Assembly (NCBI GenBank): GCA_029204225.1
Contig: CM055093.1
Coordinates: 46,926,854 to 46,990,853 of the forward strand
DNA from: Diphasiastrum complanatum
Lineage: Eukaryota; Streptophyta; Lycopodiopsida; Lycopodiales; Lycopodiaceae
Direction of reading: 5' to 3'
Length of the DNA: 64,000 nt
Position numbers and translations under genes: made by a program. Positions 48,440 through 60,172 of this stretch are shown here, in pieces (position 1 is the stretch's first letter; each line of letters begins with the position of its first letter). The notes beneath the pieces are model-generated. The model searched no databases. It was not told where the DNA came from and worked only from the letters and a program-made list of their open reading frames with translations.

Positions 48440-51400
48440 CTAGCTTGGTTCAATCATTGCTTTACTAATCACTCCAAGTGATGATCTGAACTTCATAAAA
48501 TGTGTCTTTTGAAGTGGTTTAGTAAGTAGATCAGCTACATATTCATTGCTTGGAACATGCTCCAAAGCAATCTCCTTGGCTTGCACCATTTCTCTCACAA
48601 AGTGATGGCATATTTCAATGTGCTTAGATCTTGCATGGAAGATTGGGTTAGATGCAAGGTGTTGGGCTGATATATTGTCATTGTAGATGATTGGTGCCTC
48701 CTCTGAATCCATGATCTTTAGTTCCACCAATAATCTCTTGATCCAAAGTACCTCCTTTGTAGTGGTTGTCAAAGCTTTGTACTCGGCCTCGGTTGAAGAT
48801 AGAGATATAGTTTCTTGCTTTTTTGAAAGCCATGAAACCACACCTTCTCCTATGAAAGTTGAATAGGCACTTGTTGATTTTCTATCCCTCTTGTCCCCTG
48901 CAAAATCTGAATCACTAAATGCATGAAGGTTAATCACATCTCCTCTATATAGAATCCCAAAATCCAATGTACCCGAGATGTATCTTAGAATCCTCTTAGC
49001 CTTTTTCCAATGGATATTCAATGGCTTTTGCATGGATTGGCTCAACCTACATACACTAAAGCTAAGATCTGGTCTAGTTATAGTGATCCACATTAAGGAA
49101 CCTATAAGTTGCCTAAACAAAGTGATGTCCATGAAGGATCTTTCATCATCTTCATTTGGCACTTTTACATCTTGTTCCATTGGTGTGTCAACACTTTTGC
49201 ATACTTCCATCTTAAACTTCTTCAAAAGACTTTGAGCATAGTTTACTTGACTTATAAAGACAAAATCAGACCCTCTAAGTACTTCTATGCCTAAGATGAA
49301 GTGAAGACACCCAAGATCTACCATCTTGAACTCTAAGGATAGATCTATCTTGATTTTTTCAATATCATCAACACTATTTCCACTAATGATGATGTCATCT
49401 ACATAAATGAGTAAAAGTACAATACCAACATCATCAAACTTAATGTAAAGAGTAGGATCATATTCACTTTGAACAAAAAAAAGTGAAATAAGATAGCAAT
49501 GTAGTCTTGAATTCCAAGATCTCGAGGCTTGCTTCAAGCCATAGATGCTTCTTTGGAGATGGCATACTTTGTTCTCCATTCCATGCTTGATGAACCCTTG
49601 TGGCTGCTCCATATAGATATCCTCTTCCAAAAAACCATTCAAGAAAGCATTAGAGACATCCATTTGACATAGAATCCATCCAAAATGTGATGCAAGTGCA
49701 ATGATTAGTCTTATTGTGACCATCTTGGCCACGGGTGCAAAAGTTTCCTCATAGTCTATCCCTCTCTCTTGAGCATAACCTTTTGCAACTAATCTTGCTT
49801 TATGTTTGTTAACACTCCCATTTGCATTCAACTTAAGCTTGAAGACCCACTTGTATCCTATTACATTCCTTTGAGGTCTCTCAACAAGCAACCAAGTTTC
49901 ATTCTCAATCAAGGCATCATACTCATCCAACATAGCTTTATACCATTCTTTGGAGTTCAATGCATCTTCAACATTAGCCGGTTCTTCAAAACTAGATAAA
50001 GCATAAGAAGTGGATGAGATACCCTCAATTTGCTGTCCTTTGCCTTGATATGTGAGCCTTGATGGCTCCACTTTTGCCCTTGAAGATCTCCTTGGTGTGA
50101 TAGGTGGGTTTGGTGCTTGCTCCTCCATGAGCTCCTCCTCAAAACCAAGATCTTGTTCCTCGGCCATCTTCTTCTTGATTGTTGGAGCACTTGAGCCTTC
50201 TTCAAGCATATGCATATGATGTTCATCAAAGATGACATCCCTTGAAACAACAAATTTGTTCAAGGATGGGAGATAGACTTTGTAGCCCTTGCTTGAGCTT
50301 GCATATCCAAGCATGATCCCTCTTGTGGAAGATGGATCCTCCTTGGTTCTTGTTTCCAATGGCACATGCACATAACATATACACCCAAAAACTTTCAAGT
50401 GATTAAGATTGGGTTTCTTTCCATACAACATCTCATAAGGAGTTTTGCCTTCAATTGCTTTGCAAGGCACCCTATTCATCAAGTAGTTTGCACATACAAG
50501 AGACTCACCCCAAAAGGATTTGGGCAAACAAGCATCTAATCTTAAAGCCTTAGAACATTCACATAATGTTCTATTCCTTCTTTCAGCAACTCCATTTTGT
50601 TGAGGAGTGTAAGGACAAGAAGTCTCTTTTTTGATCCCTTCCTCCTCACAAAAGGCCTTGAACTCATTGGAGATGAATTCTCCACCATTGTCACTTCTAA
50701 GAATCTTGATGCTATGATTATGATGCTTTTCCACAAACAACCTGAACTTTACAAAAGTATCAAATACTTGAGACTTGAAGAAAAGTAAGAACACCCAACA
50801 ATATCTTGAGTAGTCATCAATGAAGGTTAAAAACATGGATGAGCCTCCATTAGATTTGGTGCTAGCAATGTGCACATCCGAGTGTATGAGTTCAAGAGGA
50901 TGAGATGACTTTGTGATGGAGTTAGGAAACACCTTCTTATGTGCCTTGGATAAGGCACAAGCTTCACAAACCTTGTCTTCCTTCCCAATAGACCTTGGTA
51001 GGCCTAAAGCATACTCCTCCTTGATCATAGCCTCCATGGAACCCGAGTTGACATGTCCAAGTCTTTTGTGCCATAAAGTAAAGGTAGATATCTTGTTCTT
51101 CTCGGCCAACATGACAACATTAGTATCCACAAATGCATCCAACTTATAAAGTTTGCCAAGTCTAGTGCCCTTAGCCACTATCTTACCCTTCTTCTTGATG
51201 AAACATTCATTTGAAGCAAAGTCAACATTGAAACCATTGTCTACCATTTGGCCAACACTTAGTAGATTCTTTGTTATTGTAGGAATGTACAAAACACCTT
51301 CTATGTTGATCTTTTTGGAAGATCCTAAGCAAAGGGGAATGCTACCAACTCCTTCAATCTTACAAGCTTCATCATTTGCTGTATAGATAGACTTTATAGG

Positions 51401-52408
51401 TCCATCATAAGATAAGAGAGAAGAGAAAAACTCCCTTTTACTAGTCATGTGTGAACTAGCACCCGAGTCAATCCACCAAGGATCTTCTCCTTTGAAGCTT
51501 GTTGAAGAAAATATGGACATCATGAGAGAGTCCTCATGTGAACTCTCCTCCTCCTCCTCTTTGCTCATGTTGGCTTGGCTTTGATCTTGCTTCCTCTTGA
51601 AGCATTCCGAGGCATAATGCCTCATCTTGCTACAATAGTAGCACTTCACCTTTGATTTGTCCTTCTTGACTTTGGTGGTTGATGGAGATGCCTTTGGGGG
51701 TCCTTCTTGATCCTCAAGCTTTGTAGACTTCTTGAATGTTGATCCTTTGCCTTTGGACTTGCCTTTGCCTTTGGTGAAGAGAGCTTGGTCATCTCCACCT
51801 TGGATGGAAAGCCTATCCATCCTCTCTTGCATTTGGCTCCTTCTTGATTCCTCGGCCATGAGTGTGCCTTGGAGTTCTTCAAGTATGGGTAGCTTACCCA
51901 TAATTGCATATCTCTGAACCAAATTGTCAAATTCAAAGCTTAGTCCATTCAATATGAGTTGAACAAGCTCTTCATCCTTGATAGGGTCACCTATAAAGGC
52001 TAGCTCTTTGTTCAATTCCTTTACTCTTAGGACAAAAATATGTGCACTCTCTTCTTTCTTTTGATAGCTTCTATAGATTTGATTCTTCAAAGCTAACATT
52101 CTAGTTTGGTTCTTGGATTCATATACCTTTTGCAAAGTCTCCCAAGCATCTTGAGCTGAAGTGCAATCTCCTACCTCTCTTAAGAGTTCATTTGCAATAT
52201 TCATTTTTATGCAATGTAGTGCAACATTGCACCTCTTGATGTATTTGGCTTTTTCTTGAGGATGAATAGGTTCACCCTCCTTACCATTTACAATTTCCAT
52301 CAGATCTTGCATGATCATGATAGATTCCATTCTAACTTTCCATATGGAATAGTTAGTTTTGTTGAGCCTTTCATTAGTATCCAAAAGATATGCATTTATA
52401 GATGCCAT
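48440..52408 (-). CDS. Copia B Gag-Pol polyprotein (intact)
   Basis: 1322 codons, single frame. It would form virus-like particles, process itself, reverse transcribe RNA and integrate cDNA. Domains: UBN2-type gag 20-200; Lys-rich linker; CCHC knuckle 256-269 (CYYCSKMRHYASEC, where the usual Gly before His is Arg); protease DSG 314-316. Next are GAG-pre-integrase and zinc finger (H447, H452, C481, C484) and the integrase catalytic triad D511, D573, E609 (D-x35-E). Reverse transcriptase spans about 840-1090 with YVDD at 1002-1005, and RNase H about 1160-1290 with D1168, E1207 and the ADLLTKPL tail. Start MASINAYLL follows the leader and is shared with A. Only the knuckle change hints at damage. 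Confidence 0.95.
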   Translation of the reverse strand: MASINAYLLDTNERLNKTNYSIWKVRMESIMIMQDLMEIVNGKEGEPIHPQEKAKYIKRCNVALHCIKMNIANELLREVGDCTSAQDAWETLQKVYESKNQTRMLALKNQIYRSYQKKEESAHIFVLRVKELNKELAFIGDPIKDEELVQLILNGLSFEFDNLVQRYAIMGKLPILEELQGTLMAEESRRSQMQERMDRLSIQGGDDQALFTKGKGKSKGKGSTFKKSTKLEDQEGPPKASPSTTKVKKDKSKVKCYYCSKMRHYASECFKRKQDQSQANMSKEEEEESSHEDSLMMSIFSSTSFKGEDPWWIDSGASSHMTSKREFFSSLLSYDGPIKSIYTANDEACKIEGVGSIPLCLGSSKKINIEGVLYIPTITKNLLSVGQMVDNGFNVDFASNECFIKKKGKIVAKGTRLGKLYKLDAFVDTNVVMLAEKNKISTFTLWHKRLGHVNSGSMEAMIKEEYALGLPRSIGKEDKVCEACALSKAHKKVFPNSITKSSHPLELIHSDVHIASTKSNGGSSMFLTFIDDYSRYCWVFLLFFKSQVFDTFVKFRLFVEKHHNHSIKILRSDNGGEFISNEFKAFCEEEGIKKETSCPYTPQQNGVAERRNRTLCECSKALRLDACLPKSFWGESLVCANYLMNRVPCKAIEGKTPYEMLYGKKPNLNHLKVFGCICYVHVPLETRTKEDPSSTRGIMLGYASSSKGYKVYLPSLNKFVVSRDVIFDEHHMHMLEEGSSAPTIKKKMAEEQDLGFEEELMEEQAPNPPITPRRSSRAKVEPSRLTYQGKGQQIEGISSTSYALSSFEEPANVEDALNSKEWYKAMLDEYDALIENETWLLVERPQRNVIGYKWVFKLKLNANGSVNKHKARLVAKGYAQERGIDYEETFAPVAKMVTIRLIIALASHFGWILCQMDVSNAFLNGFLEEDIYMEQPQGFIKHGMENKVCHLQRSIYGLKQASRSWNSRLHCYLISLFFVQSEYDPTLYIKFDDVGIVLLLIYVDDIIISGNSVDDIEKIKIDLSLEFKMVDLGCLHFILGIEVLRGSDFVFISQVNYAQSLLKKFKMEVCKSVDTPMEQDVKVPNEDDERSFMDITLFRQLIGSLMWITITRPDLSFSVCRLSQSMQKPLNIHWKKAKRILRYISGTLDFGILYRGDVINLHAFSDSDFAGDKRDRKSTSAYSTFIGEGVVSWLSKKQETISLSSTEAEYKALTTTTKEVLWIKRLLVELKIMDSEEAPIIYNDNISAQHLASNPIFHARSKHIEICHHFVREMVQAKEIALEHVPSNEYVADLLTKPLQKTHFMKFRSSLGVISKAMIEPS

Positions 52409-53206
52409 CTAGTCTCCTAATCAAGGACTTGACACAAATGAAGGTTACTTCTATTGATTTGATTGAAGGTCTACCTTATCCCACTTCTTAGGGACCTGAA
52501 AAGATCAGTAATAGACTTCCTATAAAGATCTAAGAATGATCTCTAACAAAATCAAATTATAGAATACTAGAAACAATGCACTTGCTTGATTGAAGTAGAC
52601 AATACTAGTAGAATTGCCCCTCTTTCTATAAAGAACATTAAAGCTTCCAAATGATCTGATCAAGAGTGAATTTCAGCAACCTAATATACTTCCAAAATCA
52701 CTTGTAAAAGATCTAAATGGAACTTAATGAGGATGCAACACAATCTACTATCCAATCACAAGCAAAAAATGATCAAAATCGATGAAAAATTGATCTAATT
52801 TGGTGCATAAGTCAAGCAATGGTTGGACTGAACCTAAATCACTTTAGGAGGTGCCTACTACACCTTATAACAGCCTTGAAGAGTCCCCAAAACTCTTATC
52901 TTCCCTCTCCTTGAATGCTAGAAAGCCTCCTCTATGAAATCACCTCCAAAACTCGCTTAGAAATCAATGCTTGGAGCAAGCAAAACTTGCTATCTTGGTA
53001 ATGTGAATTGAATTCAACTTTGTCTCTGGTTTTAGACACCTAAACACCTGCAAATGAAGTCACACAACACCAATCTCCAATGTATTTGACTCACTTTGAG
53101 TTCTAGAATCAATACTAGATGCTAAGATCCAATCTACACAAGATTTAGATCAAAAATTGTGATCAAATTGAATGAAAACCAAGGATTTAGCTCATTTCAA
53201 CCTTTA

Positions 53207-53219
53207 GGCTCTGATACCA
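53207..53219 (-). promoter_or_regulatory. Primer-binding site of element B
   Basis: On the minus strand TGGTATCAGAGCC directly follows the LTR; exact initiator tRNA-Met type. Confidence 0.95.
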
Positions 53220-53901
53220 TGTAAAAATTACAGCAAATAAGGATCCTAAAACACTTGAAATGATGAGGAAAACAATAGATTATGATTTCATAAGATTAGC
53301 ACAAGTTGAACCATCAAAATCCATAAAAAATCTATGCTTGAGCCTCACTAAATGGCCCAAATCCTTGAAGAAGGCTTCACACGTGTGAAAGTACGGCCTC
53401 CCACAGTCTGAGTACTGTACACCAGACCTACATTCAATCCTATAATCATTAGTAATCACAAGTACTCAAACAATTATGAACATAGAGAGCAATTGCACCA
53501 TTATGAGAGAAAAAACATGAAATTGCTTGATTGATTTTGGTGAGATATCATCACCTATATATACATGATCTATCACGATTTTGGGCAGGTATGAGTAGCC
53601 CTAAACCTATCCCTAATGCTAATTTTGGTGGATCTTTCATCCCTACCAAGTTAGGGCTGGAATCTTTGAGATCCCTCAACAATGCAAAAATTACCAAAAA
53701 TAGCTCCTATTTTTTCTCCCTTGTATCTAAGCATAATTTGGACTCATTCCAAAGGTTCTAACACTTAGGTCTACTTGAGAGCATCCTTATGAATGGAATC
53801 CTATGCTATTTGGCACGTGTGACAAGCCACATCATGACCATCTAACTATTTACAAGTCATATGACCAAAACTAGTCAAGCTAGAATTGTGAATTTTTAAC
53901 A
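53220..53901 (-). repeat. 5' LTR of element B
   Basis: 682 bp, same length as the 5' LTR of element A. It contains a TATATATA box (about 53556-53563), TTCACACGTGTGAA (53376-53389) and GGCACGTGTGACAAG near its U3 start. Outer flank: AAATTTTC of element C's gag. Confidence 0.95.
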
Positions 53902-54013
53902 AAATTTTCTTATGACAGTGAAAGATCTTCATAGAGAGCTTGCTTGCATAGGAGACCATCTCAATCAAAGTGAATTAGTGCAAGTCATCATTAATGGATT
54001 AAGAGATGAATTT
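53902..54013 (+). pseudogene. Copia C gag, middle part
   Basis: Plus-strand continuation of gag after element B: FLMTVKDLHRELACIGDHL then LVQVIINGLRDEF, collinear with residues 125-160 of element B gag. It ends at AATTT, the target site of the solo LTR. Confidence 0.8.
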
Positions 54014-54492
54014 TGTCATGTCCATGTCCTGAATATAGGATTCAATATAATCCTAGACTTGGATACATGGTACTCCAGTGCTCAAGATTATTGGTTACGC
54101 CATATCATACTGGACGAGACCTGTAAAGTAATTAATAATCTTGTGAGTTCCAGACACACTACTTGGAGTTAGTACATGGTTTAGGACAGTCAATTCATGT
54201 GTAGATATCATTAGCAATGGAATTTCTCAATTGGGGAGTTTAGGATTTGCATGACTACATGCACAGGAAGGTCTGGGGTCTATTTAGCCCTTGTAAACTC
54301 GCCTTACTACTCCATTCTTTTGGTGATTCATTGTCAGGTCCTCTCACTCTACTCTTGCTTCCTATTCCTTGGCTCGGGGGTGAAGCTTCTGGAGATTGGT
54401 CGGTTGCTTCTACTTGGTTGGGTGGTTTACTCCATAGTGTGTTCTCTTGTGTTTTGTCTTGTAAGCAGGATCTTTAGGAGCTTTCCCTTACA
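54014..54492 (+). mobile_element. Solo LTR with 5 bp target duplication (AATTT)
   Basis: 479 bp, TGTCATGTCC to CCCTTACA, flanked by AATTT at 54009-54013 and 54493-54497. Taking out the LTR and one AATTT leaves gag codons ...DEF followed directly by DNIVQSYA in frame, as in related gag, so the limits are exact. It is related to the LTR at 16648-17128. No internal element sequence remains: a product of LTR-LTR recombination. Confidence 0.88.
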
Positions 54493-54497
54493 AATTT

Positions 54498-55284
54498 GAC
54501 AACATTGTTCAATCTTATGCAATCAATGAGGAGCTTCCAAGATTGGAGGCATTACAAGGAGTTCTCATTGCTGAGGAGTGTAAGCAAGAGAGCAAGCTAT
54601 TGAGGATCAATCAACTTTCTTTGAAATATAGTGGAGAGGAGAAAACATTCTTCTTAAAGGACAAATCAAAAGGAAGGGACAAAGGGCAACATCAACATTT
54701 CAAGAAGGACAAATCCAAGGAGGAGTGTGATGACGGTTCATCACAACCATCAAGAAGTTGCAAATCCAATAAAAAGTACTTATTTTGTGCTAAGAATGGG
54801 CATTATGCTTCTAATTGTTTCAAGAAGAAAAAGTTCCTCAAGCAAGCTAACTTCACTAAAGAGGTTAAAGATGAAAATGCATGGTCTAATGATAGTAAAT
54901 GCAAGATAGATGGAATGGGTAGTGTACCAATTGGTGTTGGATCCACTATGTTGCTTTAAGTTCAATGATGTGCTTTTTGTGCCTAATCTCATCATGAATC
55001 TCATTAGTGTTGGTCAAATGCTTGATGATGGCTTTCAAGTTGACTTTGAGAAGGATGTTTGTCTTATTAAGGGGGATGGTGAAGTGGTAACAAGAGGAAC
55101 TAGATGTGGAAAGCTTTTCAAGTTGGAAGCTAATCCTTGTGGAAGAATGGTCAAGAGGAGCTTGGATCATCTCAATGAGGAGATGAAAATTGGATTGCCT
55201 ATTGCACTTTGGCAAAAGCACAAGAAAATTAATTGCCAAGGTGTTCTACTTCTCATCAATTTTTTATCTTGTTCATTTGGATGA
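54498..55284 (+). pseudogene. Copia C gag end, zinc knuckle and protease (remnant)
   Basis: Gag resumes with DNIVQSYA, LEALQGVLIAEE and a Lys-rich linker, then a knuckle YLFCAKNGHYASNC in which the first Cys is replaced (CxxC is LFC), so it is damaged. The protease Asp-Ser-Gly segment is deleted: the frame goes from NAWSND to SKCKIDGMGSV. Protease tail VPNLIMNLISVGQMLDDGF and CGKLFKLE follow in another frame (54910-55284). Integrase and everything after are missing; a short piece may persist to 55390. Confidence 0.7.
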
Positions 55285-58200
55285 TTATGACTCATCAAGT
55301 AGAAGCAAAGACTGTAATTTCATATGTGCTCCTTCATTGATGACTTCAATTGAATGTATCTCTTATCAAATGTGCTTGATGGAAAGATGACAATAGTTGA
55401 TAATTTGGGGATCTTGAGATCCATATGCCTTGTCTCAATCATAAATCTTTAGAATCTTATGATTCGTCAATCATAATTTACAGGATTTCAAAAGCATACT
55501 TCATCATTGGAAGATACTGGAGTATATGCATAGCATACCACTCAGGAAATATAAGAAATATTCTGAAATCTTTTCTTCAAGAAAAAATTACTGAATTCCA
55601 ATAATTTCCTTTCAACCTGATGTTTAACCAGATTATGAGTTCCCAATTTTACAATCAACCAAGTAATCACAGACCATTACAACATTCGTCTTTAACAACA
55701 TAAAATTTATACAATCACCTAGAATGATATCTAGAGATTACAACGTTCTGTTCAATTCCAACTAAATTCAGTTTACCATTCTTGGAACCATTAGGATACA
55801 GTATCCAATTGAGCTCTCAAGGATAATGTCACTAATGAATCAAGTCTATTCCTCAACTGATAAATACTCACCCAATAATTACGTATATCCTATGCACATA
55901 ATTTTCTGATGAATCCAAATGACTCATAAATTATGTGTCTTACAAGCAATACACACAAAACAAACAGTTTCTAGTGAATTCTCTTCACACTGTCCATTTT
56001 ACCAATTAACTTTCACAGGAGTAAATCAACTACTCAAGTTAATTGCCCATGATTTAGAAATCTTAAATGTCTAGGTGAAGAATTCAATTATACTAGCATC
56101 ACATTTAGATCCTTATCGAAATCATTTTTTAAGTTAACCAATAAATCTATCAGAACAGATCTGTTAACTCTGCAAGTAATTCTCAAACCCAATACTTGAT
56201 CATATGTCTATGTTAACCGACTAGGTTAAGTGCACCAGATAACCTTAGTAACTAGGAATACATAGTATATCCAAACAAAATTACTCGTGCACATATGAGA
56301 ATAATCTCACTATGACATTATCTGGCAGATTCCTCCAAAATCCGCATATGTAACTCAGTTACACAAGATTCTATTTCTCTTGAGTAAATAACATATCTGG
56401 AAAATCTCTGAAGTGAACAATTCCACATCACAAGTTTTTCAACCATCATACTTTTACCAACATAATTTTTTCATCCAATCAACCTACTACAGATCTTAGT
56501 GTACAAACCAAGATTAGGCTGACTTATACAAACATCTTTGGACAAAAGGTTAAGATTAAAACTTTATTTCATCTGATCCAATCAGATGAATCTTAAATTA
56601 ATCTTTACCACCATTATCCATAATCATGAATATCTAACAGCTCAAAACCCCCAAAACTATTCTAGTTCTAGATTATTCAAAACAATCACCTCTGTTCTCA
56701 CAGGATAGTTCCACCATTGCACACATACAGGATTCCACAAAAGAAATTTATGCAACTGGTTGATCCCATGAAAGTCTTATTCCTATCATTTTATTCTCCC
56801 CCTTTAAAAGAAATTTCATAATTTCAACTAAAAAGTTCTCAAGAGAACGTATAAGATATCAAAGATTCGAAAAAGTCAGTAATGAGTATCCACTACTATT
56901 ACAAATCGGACTTTTTTTTCTCAAAATTATAAATTATCTCGAGTGATAGAAATATTACTCTCAATAATCAACTATTAAATAGAGATAAACATTTGGGCTC
57001 AGGAAGTCTAAATTCCACTTAATCAGTTGAAAATATCAATTCATTCTAAGCTATATTCACAAAACTGAAATGGAAGCATAAATTCATATAACTTTAACAG
57101 TCCTTCAAAACCTAGTTCCACACTAGAAGGAAGTATATGAATCTCAATCCCATTGTCTCGTATTAAAGAATATTTTCAAAAGTAGAGGTTTAAATTAAAA
57201 GAGAAATAGATTTTAAGGGTTTCCGATTTGGAATCTATGAGATACCTTTTTGGGATCCGGATGTATATCTCATAACCACTCCAAATATTCTAAACAAGAT
57301 TTTTACCAATGGTTTCGATTGTTAGCATTACTAATAAAGTAAATACTAACCACTGGTCTACAAATCATTCTCGCACATGAATTTCCCTTTGAAATCACTG
57401 ATGTCCCATACCATCAGTTTTCTCTCCAAGAAAGTTCTTTGCTTTTAGATCTGATCAACAGAAAATCAAAATGATTATTTGACCATCCTATATCCAAACA
57501 TAGGATCCAATCTTCAAGAAGATCTTTAACCGCATTATCTGATAATCCAGAGATCTTAAAACCTCCATCTGGATTTCCTCTACCAGATATGCACATATCT
57601 ATTCCACCAAGTACTGGAGTACCCCCATATCTGTTCCAAATGGATCACAATAATCCATTGACAAAATTATGATTTAACAAGAATCTGCACATGGTTTTCT
57701 CCGTCACATAAAACAACCCATACGGTTGGTACTATCATTCCTAAATTTCTACCATCTAAGAGTTCTAACTCTTAGAAATAAGGTCTTTACATTACAAATG
57801 TGAACCAAGTATCATTCTCGTCCCGTGACACCATTTTCAATAACAAATAGGGTCAACCCATGGTCCTATAGATATTTGAAAATAAATTCAACTTAATGAA
57901 TTCAACAAACCAGTGTTATGCGATTTTCTTATAAGGATTATTTACCAATCCAAATTACATAACACAATCACATTTACCTACTCAGATGTCTCATTTTCTT
58001 CCTCCCTTAGATATTTCGGTCATCCGAAAAGTTTTATCAGCGAAGGCACCGAAAACTCCTTTGACACAAGTAAATGCTAGGTTGCTACCCTTTTGACAAT
58101 ACTAGCTTAAGTATTACTTTGTTAAAGTTGTCTGAACCTAATGGAAAATCCATAAAATTTGGATCCAGGTACTCTTTTACAATATTCGATACACTTAAAT

Positions 58201-59469
58201 TTTATCAAATATACCTCTCAATTTATGACCTTTATTTCATTTATTCATTTTAACAAGTATCTCAAAAGCTTTAGCCAATCCTAAAGATCAAAATCATTTA
58301 TAAAAAGCCTATCAGTGCACCACCGATGTGAAAGTACAGTACTTTAGAGACCAAAAATGGATCTTTAATGATCCACAAAAGTTATTATGTGTTTGCTTAC
58401 CAATCTATCAGAAAACTAGTTACCAAAAACTTGATCTAGATTGGCAGTTTCACAAAAAATAAGCAGTGATTAGGGAAATACAACCTTTTGCAAAAGTCGA
58501 GAAACAAATTCTAAAAAAAACCAAAGTTGCAACATTGTCAACCATGCACCAAGAGACCAAAATTTCTCTTACTAGGTGCTGGTAACATAAATTTTTCGAG
58601 TTTCCAAATCCACTTTTGGAACGAACATTAAGTTACCTCAAGCAAAATACCTCGGTCAACCGACATGCAACAAGCATTGACACCGACAGTCATGCACCCA
58701 ATCAATTTTAATATTAAAAAAAAATCATGCACCAGGCAAAAGCCTAAACCCCACAAAGCCCTACATGTCACAAAATTAAAAACCCTAAAAGGTTTTTTTT
58801 TTCAAAAAGAGAGAAGGTATTTCCGTGCTCCAGCCACCACCATCGCGATAGCGACCACCATCGCAATAGCTGAGGCCTACCAAGCGAGAAGGAGAGAGAT
58901 TTGCAGTGGGGTAACGCCCCTCCTCGGCCCTCTGCTGCGCCTCAAGAGTTGGAAACCGAGCTCTTATCACCATCTCGATTAGCATCAACGATCTACACTG
59001 CCAATCCACGCTTATCCAGATTAGATGGAGCCTTCCAACACATCGAAAACAGGCGCAACGTTCACCTGGCCAGAAACAGGCTTTACATCCTTTTCACTTG
59101 TCAGATTGCTATCCCGTTCCAGCATCCACTAAAGCCTACATCAGCCCTACAAACTAATCTCTGAGAGGATTCAACAGTAAGGCGGACACAGGATTCAAGT
59201 AGAGCCATCGAAACAAGGATTCCACAGTCCAGACCAGTGCCTTACTCTATTCACAGATGGCTTTGACACCACTCTAGAACAACGAGCAGAGGCTCTCAAA
59301 AGGATTCATGAAAGTTTCATATCTGACTCACATACCAGGCTACTCTTTTTTCTTCTACATGTTTGCTTGCATGGCAGCGATCTCTAAAGCTTCCCTCTGA
59401 ACCTGAACAACTGTTCTACCTCTATCATATCAAATTTTACAGAGATTCAAAAACATGCTTCATTGTCTC
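55285..59469. other. Spacer; no supported genes
   Basis: AT-rich with very few open frames. A purine-rich AAAGGGGGAGAAT (minus strand, about 56797-56809) resembles a copia polypurine tract, but no RNase H tail or LTR start is recognisable around it. The open frames at 58665-59164 overlap on both strands with no protein signature. Confidence 0.4.
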
Positions 59470-60160
59470 ATAAACAAGAAAAAGAGTTACTATAGGTTTT
59501 ACAGTTCTAAACTCTTTCTACAATCAGCAAGCAACAATCCAAGAAAGGTTTCATAGGGATCATCTACATGCATCACTACTCCAAGTCTTTATCTTCTTTT
59601 TTGACGAATGGGCAATTACAACTTCCATTCTATGTTTTCAGTTTCCAGTTTGCATGAAATACAAGAGGATTAGTCTAAAAAAACCTTAAATCCTCACATG
59701 CAAACCATAAATTCAAGATTTCCAGCAACAGTCCGTTTATTCATTCCGGATAAATTGATTCCTCATCAATCTATCAACAGACATTCTGCTACTAAATCTG
59801 AATTTAAACTGTCTAAAACATTATAAATTCTTACAAATTGTTCATCCTAAAAAACAGATTTAGACAAAAAAAAGTGGATCTACTACTCATGCAGATCATT
59901 CTACTTCAAATGAAAACTTTCTCAAGGCTACAAAAAAATAAGAATGAATTCACTCTAATCCCACAGCATCTCTAAAAAAAATCAAACAAGGAGAAGAGCA
60001 CTCTACCACCAAGTTTGGAAAGCATACTTCACACATGAATTAGTGAATCCAAACTCAATTTCCCTTGAACAAATAGCACTCCATCCGGGATGTGAATCCA
60101 AGTGTGATTCAATTCCAATTTGATGTAGAATTTCTCTCCATCCCATCCAAGACCGTCGGG

Positions 60161-60172
60161 ATCTGATACCAA
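60161..60172 (-). promoter_or_regulatory. Primer-binding site (unit 1 LTR)
   Basis: On the minus strand TTGGTATCAGAT follows the LTR end directly. It resembles the initiator tRNA-Met type with a changed 3' end (CAGATCC instead of CAGAGCC). Confidence 0.55.

Larger units (their letters stand above)
47794..53901 (-). mobile_element. Copia element B (intact coding region)
   Basis: Complete Ty1/copia element on the minus strand: 5' LTR 53220-53901 (682 bp), primer site 53207-53219, leader, one 1322-codon gag-pol frame 48440-52408, polypurine tract 48426-48440, 3' LTR 47794-48425 (632 bp, with a 50 bp deletion). By eye the LTRs differ by three substitutions apart from the deletion, suggesting recent insertion. 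It sits antisense inside gag of element C. No 5 bp target duplication is found. Confidence 0.95.

Noticed and set aside
56797-56809. Minus-strand AAAGGGGGAGAAT as a copia polypurine tract
   Set aside because: No RNase H tail before it and no LTR start after it.
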